Source: Fallopia convolvulus (taxonomy: Eukaryota > Streptophyta > Magnoliopsida > Caryophyllales > Polygonaceae). Taken from it: a DNA stretch of 64,000 nt. Made by a program: the position numbers and the translations under genes. Where the stretch lies: assembly GCA_964016875.1 (NCBI GenBank), contig OZ024734.1, forward strand, positions 56,127,496-56,191,495, read 5' to 3'. Positions 34,735 to 46,158 of this stretch are shown here, piece by piece. The notes below the pieces were generated by a model that worked only from the letters and a program-made list of their open reading frames with translations, made no database searches and was not told where the DNA came from. The stretch's first letter is position 1, and each line of letters opens with the position of its first letter.

Positions 34735-37204
34735 TTACCGTGATTCCCAGTCCTTGAGCTTCTTACTTCCCTTGGGTTTTTCTATTGGTTTATTCATGCC
34801 CGCCATTTTTGCATTGTACTTGGCCCGAAGAGGATCATTAAAAGTCCACCTGCATTACAGGATTGTGGATATTGTTATCAAACACCAACAAGGGTGAAAA
34901 GAATATGCCATTGGATCATCAAAAAGAACGACACACCCTGCATCTCTAAGCATTAAAGCAAGCAATTGATACCCACATCTCACGGGCTAGAGCATGTATC
35001 AGAAAGATGTGCAAATGAAAAGAAATTCAAGTGCTACCACAGACATCAGATTTAGGTACTTGATGAAAATAGACGCCAGGTTGAGCTTTAAAGGAGAATT
35101 TCCAAGCAATTAAGGCTCTCCCTAAGTTTTTACATTTCAGCATATACTAATTTTAGTACATCAAGTCAAATGTCTTTGAAAAATCTTTTATCTAAAAGGC
35201 TCTCATCAATCATCATGGGAGATTGTATTAACTATTATCTGGCTCTCATCATCAATCATCATCGGAGATTGTATTAACTATTATCTATCCACCATAAAAA
35301 TACAAAGCTCAAAAAGGAAACCGAATTTTCAGCCATATTCTTTGATTGCAAAGATTATTCATACAGCTAAAAGTGAATCCAGGTAAGGTCTTTCTGCAAA
35401 GAACAAGCATGAAATTAATTGAGTTTACATGCATAATTGATGGGGCAAATAGTTTAAGAAGCTAGAGGCTCGCATGCATAGAATTGCTTCAAAAAACCCA
35501 GTGGTGTCCGTAAAAGACTAGGAATACTGATTCCCCAAGGCAGCTGATGTCTCCAACACAGTCAAATATTTAGAGAAGGCAGATTGTTTTGGGCTGCAAA
35601 ATATACAATGCCTATGGAGAGAGCAAATGCTAATCAGGAAACATATATATCCCTGTAGACATATACATGTACAGAACCAGATCTAATCGAAATCCAACAC
35701 TATATGAATGATTTTGTCATATCTCAAGCAGTCACATGAGATTCTGATTTCTGAGGGAAATGTTCTAAAACCTAACATACCAGAGGCTATAAGATAAATG
35801 CATCAGATTGGTCTAAAGACCGAAGTCGAATTGGTATGCACGGTCAGTCATCCAAAATTATCATCAATCATAAGCTGATCAAAATCCCGAGAGGGATGTT
35901 CTAAACCTAACATACCAGAGGCTATAAGATAAATGCATCAAATTGGTCTAAAAAAACAAATCAATCATATCCAAAACACAGAGATAGAGATAGAGATAGA
36001 GATAGAGAGCATACGGGTTGTTCCAATCGGTAGTATCTTCGTTGACGAGGTGAGTCCACTTGGTCCTGCCACTGCGTCCAAAGTGCTTGACCTGCATAAC
36101 CTTGGGCAATATGGTCTTGTCCATCTTATCCTCGCCTGTGGGGGCAGAGAAGTCGCGCGTGTAGATGCCGTCGCCCCCAGCAGTCCCTGCTTGATCATCA
36201 GCATCTGCCTGAAAGAAGGCACCCTTGTGGTAGTACTTTTGCATAAACCTCCACTTCTGCTTGGGAGCTGCACCTGGTCTAGGGTTCTTCCTCTCCCACT
36301 CCCTCCTCTCCTCCTCTGTCATGTTCCTCACCTTCTCGATCTCCTCCTTCTCCTTGAGCATGGCCTCTCTAGCCTCCCTGTCCCTCTTGATCCTCGCAAT
36401 CTCCCTCGCCTTCCAGCTCTCATACTCCTCAGCCTCGTTCAACTCGTCATCGGTTTCCACGTCCGCAATGTTGGCCTCCTCCGCTTCCATGTTCTTCTGA
36501 ATCTCCTGCTCCTCTCTGATTTTCTCCACCACTATCTGCTTCGTTTCCACCTTCCGCTCCTCCAGCCGCCGCCTCACCGCCTCCTCCAGTGCCAGCTCCT
36601 CCGCCTCCAGCCGCTCCCGTTCGGCTATCGTGTCCCTCTCCGATTTCGGGACAAACACGGGCTTCACCAGCGATATCCCCCCGGCATCCTCCTCATCTGA
36701 ATCCGTCTCGTACTCGGATTCCGATTCCTCCTCTTCCTGCTCCTCCGCGACTTCCTCCTCCTCCAACGGCGCCGTCTCCTCCTGTTGCCTCTGCAGCAGC
36801 TTCTCTCGGATCCTCCTCCTCCTCTCCTCCAACGCATCTTCATCCTCTTCCTCCGCCTCCGCCCTCTCCAGCCCCCGGCTCTCCTCCTCCTCCGTCGATA
36901 CGATCTCCGCCTGCCGGATACGGCGGTGATCGGCTCGCACCTCCTCGCGATCAACCACCCGGCTCTCCGCCAAACGCCGGAGACGAGGATCATCCTTCTT
37001 GGCGATCTGAGGGTCACTTGTCAGCGGGAAAGCCTGATCCAAGGCTTGCCTGGCAGTTCTGATGTCGGCATCCTCCTCCGCTTCGTCCGCCCACTCCGGC
37101 GCTTTTCCAGGCCAGTAACGCTTGACTTTCGTCTGCCCGATCTTACCTCTGAGTTTCTCCCGGACAGCGATAACAGCATCGCTCACGCCCGCAGTTACCG
37201 ACAT
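34735..37204 (-). CDS. MFAP1-like spliceosomal protein
   Basis: Two exons, 37204-36015 and 34849-34735, join in phase at ...DWNNP/WTFNDPLRAKYNAKM and give 434 aa, about the length of human MFAP1 (439). The N-terminus is MSVTAGVSDAVIAVREKLRG. The middle (residues about 110-190) is very rich in Glu and Arg and predicts coiled coil. The C-terminal MFAP1 domain includes MTEEERREWERKNPR and WRFMQKYYHKGAFFQ. MFAP1 proteins are nuclear components of the spliceosomal B complex that bind PRP38 and are needed for pre-mRNA splicing. The 1165-nt intron has GT-AG ends; translating past the donor gives only a short repetitive YLYLYL tail. Antisense ORFs over the Glu-rich part are shadows. Confidence 0.93.
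35199..35286. repeat. Tandem duplication in MFAP1 intron
   Basis: GGCTCTCATCAATCATCATG...ATTATCT (35199-35240) is repeated at 35241-35286 with a 3-4 bp difference. Confidence 0.8.
35755..35955. repeat. Direct repeat of about 60 bp in MFAP1 intron
   Basis: CTAACATACCAGAGGCTATAAGATAAATGCATCA plus flanks occurs near 35773-35806 and 35907-35940, a spacing of about 135 bp. The second copy ends about 60 bp from the intron 5' splice site. Confidence 0.75.
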
Positions 37205-37505
37205 GGCCTCTACTCTGCTCGGTTTAGGGTTTCCGATTGCCTGTCTTGTTTTTTTTGTTCCTAATATATACCTGAAGTATTTTCGGACAGTTTTGTCATT
37301 GTGATCAATATATATCTTCTACTTTTGGACAGTTTTTAATAATATTATCTTATTTAATTATATATTATGTAATTCAATCACCTTATAAAATTTTCATTTT
37401 TATCCACTCATCTTAATTAATAATTTTTTTTTTAAAAATAAATATCCATATTACATTATATTATAATATTTAATTATGGTATGATTATCAATTTCAATAT
37501 CTAAG
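37205..37505. promoter_or_regulatory. Upstream region of the MFAP1-like gene
   Basis: 5' flank of the minus-strand gene, strongly AT-rich from 37340 on. No clear core promoter motif could be chosen. Confidence 0.35.
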
Positions 37506-37840
37506 TATAAGATAGATATCCATATTATATTTTTGCATATATCATACGGAGTAATATTTTGGAAACATATTTTTATTTCTATTTTTTTTGTATTATACTA
37601 TTTTAAATTTTTAGTTCTATCTATACCTATACTATCTAGATATTAGATAGATATCCATATTGTTACATATAATTATTTTAATATTATTGCATATATCATA
37701 CGAAATTAATATCCATACTTATTATTTCAGAATAACCGGATGATAAATATCATGTTGAAACATATTTTTATTTCTATCTTTTTTATATTATACTATTTTA
37801 AATTTTTAATTCTATCTATATCTATATTTTATGAACCCTA
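37506..37840. repeat. Two diverged direct copies of an AT-rich unit
   Basis: GATAGATATCCATATT, GCATATATCATACG, AACATATTTTTATTTCTAT and ATTATACTATTTTAAATTTTTA recur in the same order at about 37512-37640 and 37648-37828. They lie where the 5' end of the Helitron remnant is expected. Confidence 0.6.
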
Positions 37841-38423
37841 TATATAATTAATTGATACACAATTTTTTCCATCAAGCGTTGCATCAAGCGTTTCACAATT
37901 GGCCAGGTTTTGTGTGTGTGTGTTATAGCTCGGAACATTAATTAAATTATTATATATGTAATGCTCGATCTCGCTTTTATATTCAACATGTTTCAATGGA
38001 TCTTTGCTCCTCCGATCCCTTTTATATGTAGCTAATTGATTCAAAGCTTGTGAGATCTCAATATACTCCGTCTATAATATGTGTATAATATGTTCATTTG
38101 GTTCTAGAGGCGGCCGCTGTGCAACTTAGGACTTAATTAGGGTTTTCATATCCTCACTCTCATATGTTGAATCATAACATAGTATGTATATAGATCAATA
38201 AATCAGACGATTATATGCTTGTAATTAGTTTGATATTATAGTACGTACATGTGCCCAATGCCAATATCATACGTACGCTTTCTTTTATTTTATTTTTTTG
38301 TTGAAATTGATTTGTTTTATTTTAATCCTAATAGTTGTTCTTATTATTATAATTATAGTTATTATAGTACTGTATTAAACTATGTATAAGTTTTCTAAAT
38401 GATTTCTTTTTCTTCCAGTGAGC

Positions 38424-39741
38424 AATGGCTACTATCAATTTTATTGATGAATTGGATATGAAAAAGAAGGCAAATTGGAAATTAAGTGTTCGGCATTCAT
38501 ATGTGGGATGCTACCAATTTGCATGTTAAGACTCAAATTATTGGCAAAGAGATGATCTTTGTCGATGAGAAGGTTTTATTTCTTTTTTTAAATTCATGAT
38601 TTTGCAAATAGTTTTCTTCTAACGTGTTTTATCTACTCTAATATGTATAATAAGTATTAATGGATTTTCTTTGAGTTTTTACAGGGAAATAAAATTAATA
38701 TACGTTAGTCGTTAACAGATTTTTACATATTGGAGAAGATGACATTTTCTTATTGTCAAACTTTTCTTTAATCAAAGTTGTTGGTGGTTTTCTTCCTACA
38801 CATCTTCCTCACAAAATCCTTTTTTTCAAGAGCACAAATGTCAAAAAAAAAATAGAACACAATTCTATGCCACGTACTGCTTTTGACTTTGTTGATTTTG
38901 ACAAGATCAATAAAAAATCTCTTGATGAAAAATACTTAGTTGGTAAGTTTTATAAGTTTTGTTTGTTCATTACAATTTATCTCATCAATAAAATTAAGAT
39001 CTGTGTTTTTATATTATGATTTAAGTTAAATTTTTAATTTTTGCAGATGTAAAAGGACAACTCATAGGAATTACAAATGTTGTTGAAACTGAAGTTGAAG
39101 GTGATTCTTCCAGGCACAAGAGAATAGAAATCCGTATACAAAATATGAGGTATTTTAATATTTCTCTCCTCTATTGATATATTAGAGACTCTAAAATTAA
39201 TGTTATATAAGATAACTAATATTAAACAGTTGCTTTAAGTGAATAATATTTTTTTCATGAACATACTATATAAAATTATGAAGATTCATTGAAAGATTAA
39301 TAAAACTAATGTTATTATCTTATCATATAATTGATAACAAGTTTTATATTTAAATATGATTTTGTTTTGAAATATTATTTTGTTAATTATGATTTTATAC
39401 ATATGATTTAATTTATCATCTAATATTAATTTTATGTAGAAACGAGGTCATCATATGTACTATGTGGGACTCTTATGTTGAACAATTTACTTCTTATATT
39501 GGTACCACTATCGATGATCCAGTCATTACAATCATACAATTTGCAAGAGTGAAAAATTAGAAAGGTAAGTTTAGTGTACAATATAACAATTCTATATTAT
39601 TTAAATCTTATTATTTTATTTAATCTATAATATACTGCTTTGTTTATGTAGTCCAAGGGAAATTGGTTAATGCACGTGGTCCTACTAGAGTTTTTATTGA
39701 TGATCCTCTTATTTCAGACATTGTTGAATTCAAAATTAGGT
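38424..39741 (+). pseudogene. RPA70/DUF223-like OB-fold gene remnant of the Helitron
   Basis: Exon-like pieces: MATINFIDELDMKKKANWKL then, after a frameshift, MWDATNLHVKTQIIGKEMIF; FSLIKVVGGFLPTHLPHKIL with PRTAFDFVDFDKINKKSLDE; DVKGQLIGITNVVETEVEGD; and DSYVEQFTSYIGTTIDDPVI (near 39470). Plant Helitrons often carry such single-strand-DNA-binding RPA-like genes. Frameshifts and at least two stops make this one dead. Confidence 0.75.
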
Positions 39742-40092
39742 AAAAAATTTATTGATTAAAATATTGATTTCAATATATTAAATTTAATGATTAGTTTTAT
39801 TGATGTTTTAATTATAATATTATTTTTTTAACCTTATGAAGTCTACTGATTCATCTAATCTCAAGAAGATAACTCCCATTTTGAGTGCACCATCTCCTAT
39901 TCAATTCCTAGATATTAAATTCTGGAAGACAATTGATGAGATACTCGACATCAAAAAGTATTTACATTAATATTTTAATTATATATTGATAATTGATTAA
40001 TTTTATCAAAACTTATATTTGTCAAATTTAATTTAGTCATTTTATTTGAATATTTTTAATATCATTAATTATATCTTATATTTTTTGGCAGA

Positions 40093-41297
40093 ACAACTCA
40101 TTCAAGATTTCATATACCAATCCAGGTGTCACATAATGCCTGGTACAGACCTGGCTGGATTGATAGCAAAGGCAAAGCTTATTATTTGGGATGAAGCACC
40201 AAAGGTTAATAAATATTCCTTTGAAGCATTGGATAGAAGTTTAAGAGACGTAATGCGCAATTCAAATCCAAATAGGTTCCAACAACCATTTGGGGAAGGT
40301 TGTGGTTTTTGAGGAGATTTTAGACAAATTTTGCCTGTTGTGCCTAGAGGAAGCAGGCAAGATATTGTCTATCCCGCGATTAACTCTTCTTACTTGTGGA
40401 AATATTTCAAAGTTTTAAGGTTGACAAGAAACATGAGACTACAACATGGATGCACGGATTCTGGAGTTGATGAGGCAAGACAGTTTTCAGAATGGATATT
40501 AAGAGTAGGAGATGGACTCGAAGGTAGCCCTAATGATGGTGAAGCAACAATCGAGATTCCTTCTTATGTATTGCTAACTGAAACCACCAATCCAATTGCA
40601 ACAATTGTAGAAACGGTATATCCTTCTTTTATTGATATTCCTAATCATGTCGAGTACTTTCAACATAGGGCCATTCTTGCATCGACTCATGATATTGTTC
40701 AAAACGTCAATGATTACATGCTGTCTCTACTTCCAGGAGAAGAAAAAATCTACCTTAGCTCAGATAGTATTTGTAAATCAGATGACAACCACACAGATCA
40801 CGGTCCTGTTTACTCGATAGAATACCTAAATTCAATACAATGCTCTAGTGTTCCAATTCATGTGTTGAAACTGAATGTAGGTGTTCCCGTGATGCTACTC
40901 AAGAATATTGATCAATCTTCAGGATTGTGTAATGGTACCAGATTTTTAATCACAAGGCTCGGAGATCATGTCATCGAAGCAAGGATAATTTCTGGAATAA
41001 AAGTTGGAGATCATGTTCTTATACCACGAATGTTGCTTACACCATCAGATACTAGATACATGTTTTCCTTTAGTAGTTTGCTTTGCTATGACAATTAACA
41101 AAAGTCAAGGACAATCGCTTTCTCAAGTAGGCCTATACCTTCCTAGACCAGTATTCACTCATGGCCAGCTATACGTTGCAGTATCTAGAGTTACTACGAA
41201 AAGTGGGTTGAAGATTTTAATATGCGATTCTACAGGTCAACCACATAGTACAACTATTAATGTTGTTTATAAGGAAGTCTTTCAGAACTTAACATGA
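40093..41297 (+). pseudogene. Helitron Pif1-like helicase, C-terminal part
   Basis: KAKLIIWDEAPKVNKYSFEALDRSLRDVM holds the Walker B region. After a TGA near 40310 it continues GDFRQILPVVPRGSRQDIV, LKLNVGVPVMLLKNIDQSSG and, after a frameshift near 41060, AMTINKSQGQSLSQVGLYLP and GQLYVAVSRVTTKSGLKI. This is the conserved end of the Helitron helicase. Walker A is absent. Two frame breaks, so inactive. Confidence 0.88.
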
Positions 41298-41756
41298 TCA
41301 AGCATTATAAATATATTACATTTCAAACTTACGCATACATTAAAATATATATTTCATACTAAATATCTAATTTATTAACCTTTTTATTTTATTAATGCAA
41401 GTGTATAAGCATATACAAGATGCCATTGAAGAATCCTCTATGCGTTATTTAACACTATGTCGTTCTTTAATAAGGAAAACGTTTTTATATTTCGTACTTT
41501 AATAAAAAAAATTCAATGTTCAAATTAATTTACTTATAAATCACATTGAATAAGACAACAACTACATGGTTATATGTTGTCAATACATATATATAACAAT
41601 AAAATCATTAATAAAATATTCATATATAATTACTATATTACAAAAATAATTTCAAGGTTCCCGGGCAGGGCCCGGGTCATCAACTAGTTTAATCTCTATA
41701 CTACAGTACTTTATTAAAAACAATTAGGGAATATTGTCCATATGTCTTTTAAATTT

Positions 41757-43252
41757 GGCAAAATTGCTTAAAATAACCTAACCTTTTAATGTTGTTGTGG
41801 TAATTAGCCTAACATTTCAGAATTGCACTTAAAAACCTAACCTTTTTAAATGATTGCGGATTTTAGCCTCGATCTTCCATGTGGCAAAAGTCTTAATAAA
41901 TTTGATGACATGACATGTAATCTAATCCTAGTGTGATGCTGACTAGATAAATTAAACTATTACAAACCAAGTTTAGACACCACCTTGGGGTTTCTTCATC
42001 AAATACGTAGGTCAGTGGGGAGATTAGAACTCCACTACCACCAATATGAAAAGCTAGCTACATTACATCACTCTAGTGAATCGAATCTTTAACTAATTGC
42101 AGACAATGATCTCTAAAAAATGATCTTGGTTGTGTTTGGTACTTGAATTTATCTAAGCGGCATCCCTATTCTTATTTCCGACTAAGAAATTCCCGCATGA
42201 TTTAAAATGATGCACACTTTCCCGCTACAAGCACCGACGTCTATCAAAACAGCGACGAGGAGGAACGAATTGACACCGGAAAACTTGCCTGAAATTCGAT
42301 TCATCAGTTCCGCTTTGATTTCCAATCTAGTAAATCATGATCTGTAGTCGTTGCAGGGATTCAGCTCGCTCGTTCTTTAGATCTCACCCATCGCGTTTGC
42401 CGCCAAGCTTTGGACGCCCAATCACTCGCCAGCCACTATGCCGCCCATCTTCAACTATGTCGCATGCGCTTTATGTTGCATGGCATATAATCTAATCCTA
42501 GTGTGATGTTGCATGTCAGTGTTTAATTCCCTTTTGGCGCTTTATGTTACATGCGCTTCCTCTCCATTCGTTTCACTTGCCTATTTGTTGGAGGCCGCTC
42601 GAAAGTTGTTTGATTAAATGCCAGAGAGAGATGAGCTGACTTAGACTACCATGAGCACAGGGTACGTGAGGAACAATGACTTAAATTCATCATTCGAGGT
42701 GTTCACTATGATGAGCCACAAGCTGGTGGTCGGAAATTGGGTGGAGATTAGAACCTCTTAATTAAATTAATGCATTGAAATTGCAAGTTGATAGCTCTTT
42801 CTCCCATTATTTCACACGTCGAGCTCAGAACAATGTAGGATTAGATGAAGAAAATGTAGAGGAAATCTAATTTGGGAAATTTGGGGAAAATGGAGTGACT
42901 TGTGCCTGAGCTTGCCACTCACACCACCACCATGTGAAATCTGCAGATTAGATACAATATTTTAAGTTTTTTCTTCTCTTTTTTGGTTGAATTTGAAGTT
43001 TTCTCTTTAAGACACTAGGTTAGTCAAAATAGTATTTTTAATTATCTTAAATATAAAATTTTCTAGTCAGCATCACACTAGGATTAGATTATATGCCATG
43101 TCATCAAATTTATTAAGTCCTTTGCCACATGGAAGATTGAAGCTAAAATCCGCAATCATTTAAAAAGGTTAGGTTTTTAAGTGCAGTTCTGAAACGTTAG
43201 GTTAATTACCGCAACAATAGTAAAAGGTTAGGCTATTTTTAACAATTTTGCC
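41757..43252. mobile_element. Pack-MULE-like element with long TIRs and captured PPR sequence
   Basis: About 215-bp inverted repeats (41757-41971 and about 43050-43252) begin GGCAAAATTG and share CTAATCCTAGTGTGATGCTGA. The flanks TTTAAATTT (41748-41756) and TTCAAATTT (43253-43261) are a 9-bp duplication with one mismatch, as in Mutator-like elements. No transposase. The interior carries pieces of a PPR gene (42359-42746) and a short stray copy of TIR sequence near 42483-42515. Confidence 0.85.
42359..42746 (+). pseudogene. Captured fragment of a pentatricopeptide-repeat (PPR) gene
   Basis: At 42588-42746 the translation is LEAARKLFD, stop, MPERDELT, stop, TTMSTGYVRNNDLNSSFEVF and then MMSHKLVV. 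This is the PPR pattern (A)ARKLFDxMPERDxxxWTTMxxGYVR; the stops replace the usual Glu and Trp codons. Further upstream (42359-42475, other frame) QLARSLDLTHRVCRQALDAQ and SLASHYAAHLQLC resemble the N-terminal region of such proteins. PPR proteins bind organelle RNA. The fragment is non-coding now. Confidence 0.75.
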
Positions 43253-43775
43253 TTCAAATTTTTCAAAATCAGGTATATCCTTTAAAACTAATTATTTATC
43301 CATCAAATTATAATATTATTTGTTTGTTATCCATTTTCTTTAAAACTTTAAAGGTACTAAAGGTAATTTGTCTATTTAATTGATTGCAATCATATATGTA
43401 CCTCCACCCCAGACCATATTTTCCATCATATTATTGTATATAATTAAATTGATTTATCAATTAAAATGCAATCTACCTAATACATTATAAAACAGAAATC
43501 ATGTCGATTGAAAAAATTGAGCCGCGTGATATTACTTTAATAAAATAATGATACATTTTTAATAATAAAAATATGCTTACTTGTACCATTCTTTTTATAT
43601 CCAATTTTTTTATAAATTAATAACTTGATCTATATGATGATATTTTTATGCATATTTTTTATATCATAATAAAATTTGGAATTCAATTATATAATTTTTG
43701 ATTCATATGTTGATAATAACTTGATCTAATATTTTTTATTGTATTTTTATTCATAATAATTTTTTGGGAAATTCC
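43253..43775. other. AT-rich sequence, nothing recognised
   Basis: Spacer between two Mutator-like elements, inside the candidate second Helitron. Confidence 0.4.
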
Positions 43776-44586
43776 GGATGGTACCCCTCAGTTTTGTACT
43801 TTTCCGGATGGTGCCCAATAATAAAACTTAATCCGTGTGATACCCCCGAGTTTTTATTTTAGTTTGCTCTGTGCCCTTTCTTATATTTTCCTTCAACTTC
43901 CTTGATAATGTCACCGGTTTACATTACTTTTTGGGGAAAAAAATTTACAATATAAACCACACAAATTGTAATTAAACTATAAGCATAAAAAAGAAATTAC
44001 CTTGAATTTTCCCTGTTTACCTTTGCTTCTGAGTAGAATGGACTTTGATCTAACAAATTGATTTTAGTTCAGTTCTAAGTAATTGCTGCTGGAAAAATAA
44101 ACTGAAATGATTTTGATTTTGGCAGTGAATCCCCAATCTTCACAAATCACAACCGAAAATATTCGATGTTGGTGAAATGATTTTCCAGCTCTCTCTCACT
44201 CTGTGTCGTGTTCGAAGAAATTGGGGAGTAATTTTTTTTTGTTGATCTGGCGGTAACATCTTGCTGGTCTTCGGCCCATGACGACACTTGAATCGGTGTA
44301 GAACCCAGAGGAGGAATTCGGCTGAAGGATGGAGACCTGGGAAGTAATTTTTTTTTATGTTTATAGTCTAATTACTATTTGTGTGGTTTTATATTGTAAA
44401 AAAAAATTCTTCCAAAAAGCAATGCAAACGGAATTGGATGAAATTTTCAAGGAAGTGGATGGAAAATATAAGAATGGGCACAGAACAAACTAAAATAAAA
44501 ACTCGGGGGTACCACACGGATTAAGTTTTTTTTTTGGGCACCATCCGGAAAAGTACAAAATTGAGGGGTACCATCCGGAATTTCCC
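43776..44586. mobile_element. Long-TIR Mutator-like MITE
   Basis: Inverted repeats of about 200 bp start GGGAAATTCCGGATGGTACC at 43776 and end with its complement at 44586. They share TTTCCGGATGGTGCCC, AACTTAATCCGTGTG and ACTCGGGGGTA or its complement. Flanks are T/A-rich and the duplication is ambiguous. The terminal 60 bp resemble those of the 26390-32720 element, so they belong to one family. No ORF. Confidence 0.85.
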
Positions 44587-44803
44587 AAAAATTTTTTATC
44601 TTTTAACAAGACTCGAGTTTCAAGGATATAATTTTTTTATCTATATGTTAATAAAATATGGTGCACAATCTTAAATATTTTTTTATAAATTATATAATTT
44701 TGTTATGGTATTATATACAAGTATTTTAAATTTTATACTAATAAAATAATATTGTATAATCATTAATAAAAAATTTCCATGAATATCACGGGAATTCAAC
44801 TAG

Positions 44804-45196
44804 TTTAATAAAGAAAGCATATAAAACGAAATTGTAGAAATTGAGAAGAAAAGTAAATTAATAGGATTAACTTACAAGCAATCGTCAGAGGTCTTTACAA
44901 AAAGGGAAGAATCAATGAAGAAATGGGAAAAGAAAACACTCAATCACTATAACAAGATAAGAGAAAAATATTATTTTTAATCAAAATTTATTAAATAAGG
45001 TAAGAGTATCTTGTGTAGTATAGATTTAGTGAGATTTTACAATTATGTTTAATGGGAAGAAAAAAGATTTTACCTAAAAAAGAAAATATTATAATTTAGT
45101 GGATAAATAACTAGTTTTACAGTTTTGAACGATATATAACTGATTTTGAAAGATTTGAAGGATATATGAATAATTTTTCCAAAAAAATAAACATTG
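44804..45196. other. AT-rich sequence, nothing recognised
   Basis: No gene seen. It ends with the solo-LTR target duplication CATTG (45192-45196). Confidence 0.4.
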
Positions 45197-45582
45197 TGTT
45201 ATGAATACATGTATACACATGCCATGCTACAAGTTACCCTTAGTTTTTCACCTATTGCTTGTATACATAGATGATTTAACATGTAATATTGTATAGTGTA
45301 TGATTGGAGGTAACTTGTACAAGGTGAATTATTCACCTTCTTCACCTCCTTATTTCCATGCATAAATCATGGAGATTCACCTAAGTTTAACCCCACCTTT
45401 GGCCTATAAATATGACCATCCTCCATTGTAAAACTTGCACCAAAGTAGAGTAAGAAATACACTCTCTAAAGTTCTTACTCTCCCTCCCTCTCTTCTAATG
45501 ATCTAAAAGTCCTCATAAAGTTTGTTTAAGTGTTTTCCCAAAAGTTAAAGTGATCTTGCTTTCATAAATCTTTTCATAACAC
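45197..45582 (+). mobile_element. Solo LTR with perfect target duplication
   Basis: It starts TGTTATGA and ends TCATAACA (8-bp perfect inverted ends), flanked by CATTG on both sides (45192-45196 and 45583-45587). Length 386 bp. A TATA box CCTATAAATATGACC near 45402 and a CT-rich leader follow the layout of an LTR promoter. No internal retroelement sequence remains. Confidence 0.85.
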
Positions 45583-45620
45583 ATTGTACATTTCATCTTT
45601 ATTTTTGATATAGATAAGAA

Positions 45621-45650
45621 CTAGTATGTATTCCCGTACCTTGTACGGGC
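45621..45650 (-). mobile_element. Helitron 3' terminus on the minus strand
   Basis: On the minus strand a perfect 7-bp hairpin (CCCGTAC...GTACGGG, 45633-45649, loop of three) is followed after eight bases by CTAG (45624-45621) and then T. The element should extend to the right, probably no further than about 46060; its 5' end was not found. Confidence 0.65.
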
Positions 45651-46153
45651 TTTTCTTAAATAAAATATTAATCATAAAATATTTTCAAATATATTTATTA
45701 TTCGAGAAAAATAATCATGTAAATGCTTATTTATAAATTTTTGTTATGATCTGCGTAAAAAGATAAATCTTTTCATATAAGGTAACAAATGATTGGATTA
45801 TAATAATAACCAAATTTGGCAATGAGATTGCTAGTAATATACAGTTACAAAGATAACTATTCAATTAAAATATTTTAGTTAAAAAACGATTCTATCTAAA
45901 AATAAAATTAATATGTTAGAATTTGTATGATAGCATAAAAAAAATATGCTAATGATCTTCCGATCTATCATATGCAAAAATAAAAGATTATTTAATAATG
46001 AGATTTTCTATCCTATATTGTAAAAACATGATAAGAATTTATCATATCCAAAAATAAAGATTTTTTTTTAAAAAAAAGGTGGTGTGGTCCATTCTAAAAG
46101 TGACATGTGTCGTTTAGTAATTTTTTTAACCTCCGCTTTAGGTTATAGTTATG
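45651..46153. other. AT-rich sequence, probable Helitron body and L1 3' tail
   Basis: A run T10 at about 46062-46071 would be a poly(A) tail on the minus strand, the likely 3' end of the L1 LINE that resumes at 55033. No gene seen. Confidence 0.4.
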
Positions 46154-46158
46154 ATTAG

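Larger units (their letters stand above)
37619..41687 (+). mobile_element. Helitron remnant with canonical 3' end
   Basis: The 3' terminus is clear: hairpin CCCGGGC-AGG-GCCCGGG at 41660-41676, seven bases, then CTAG (41684-41687) followed by a host T. The body contains an RPA/DUF223-like region and the C-terminal part of the Pif1-like helicase; the Rep (HUH) domain and the helicase Walker A region are missing. The 5' start is uncertain: 37619 (A then TCTATACCTATACTATC) is only a candidate. Confidence 0.75.
41693..44803 (+). mobile_element. Candidate second Helitron carrying two Mutator-like elements
   Basis: It begins TCTCTATACTACAGTAC after an A (41692) and ends AATTCAACTAG (44803) before a T, the A/T insertion rule of Helitrons. 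A decayed hairpin (TTCC-ATGA...TCACGGGAA) precedes the CTAG. The element abuts the first Helitron's 3' end, and both ends are followed by TTTAAT. It has no coding capacity of its own. The degenerate hairpin keeps confidence moderate. Confidence 0.5.

Noticed and set aside
36261..37264. Several plus-strand Ser/Pro/Leu-rich ORFs
   Set aside because: Shadows of the Glu- and Arg-rich codons of the MFAP1-like gene.
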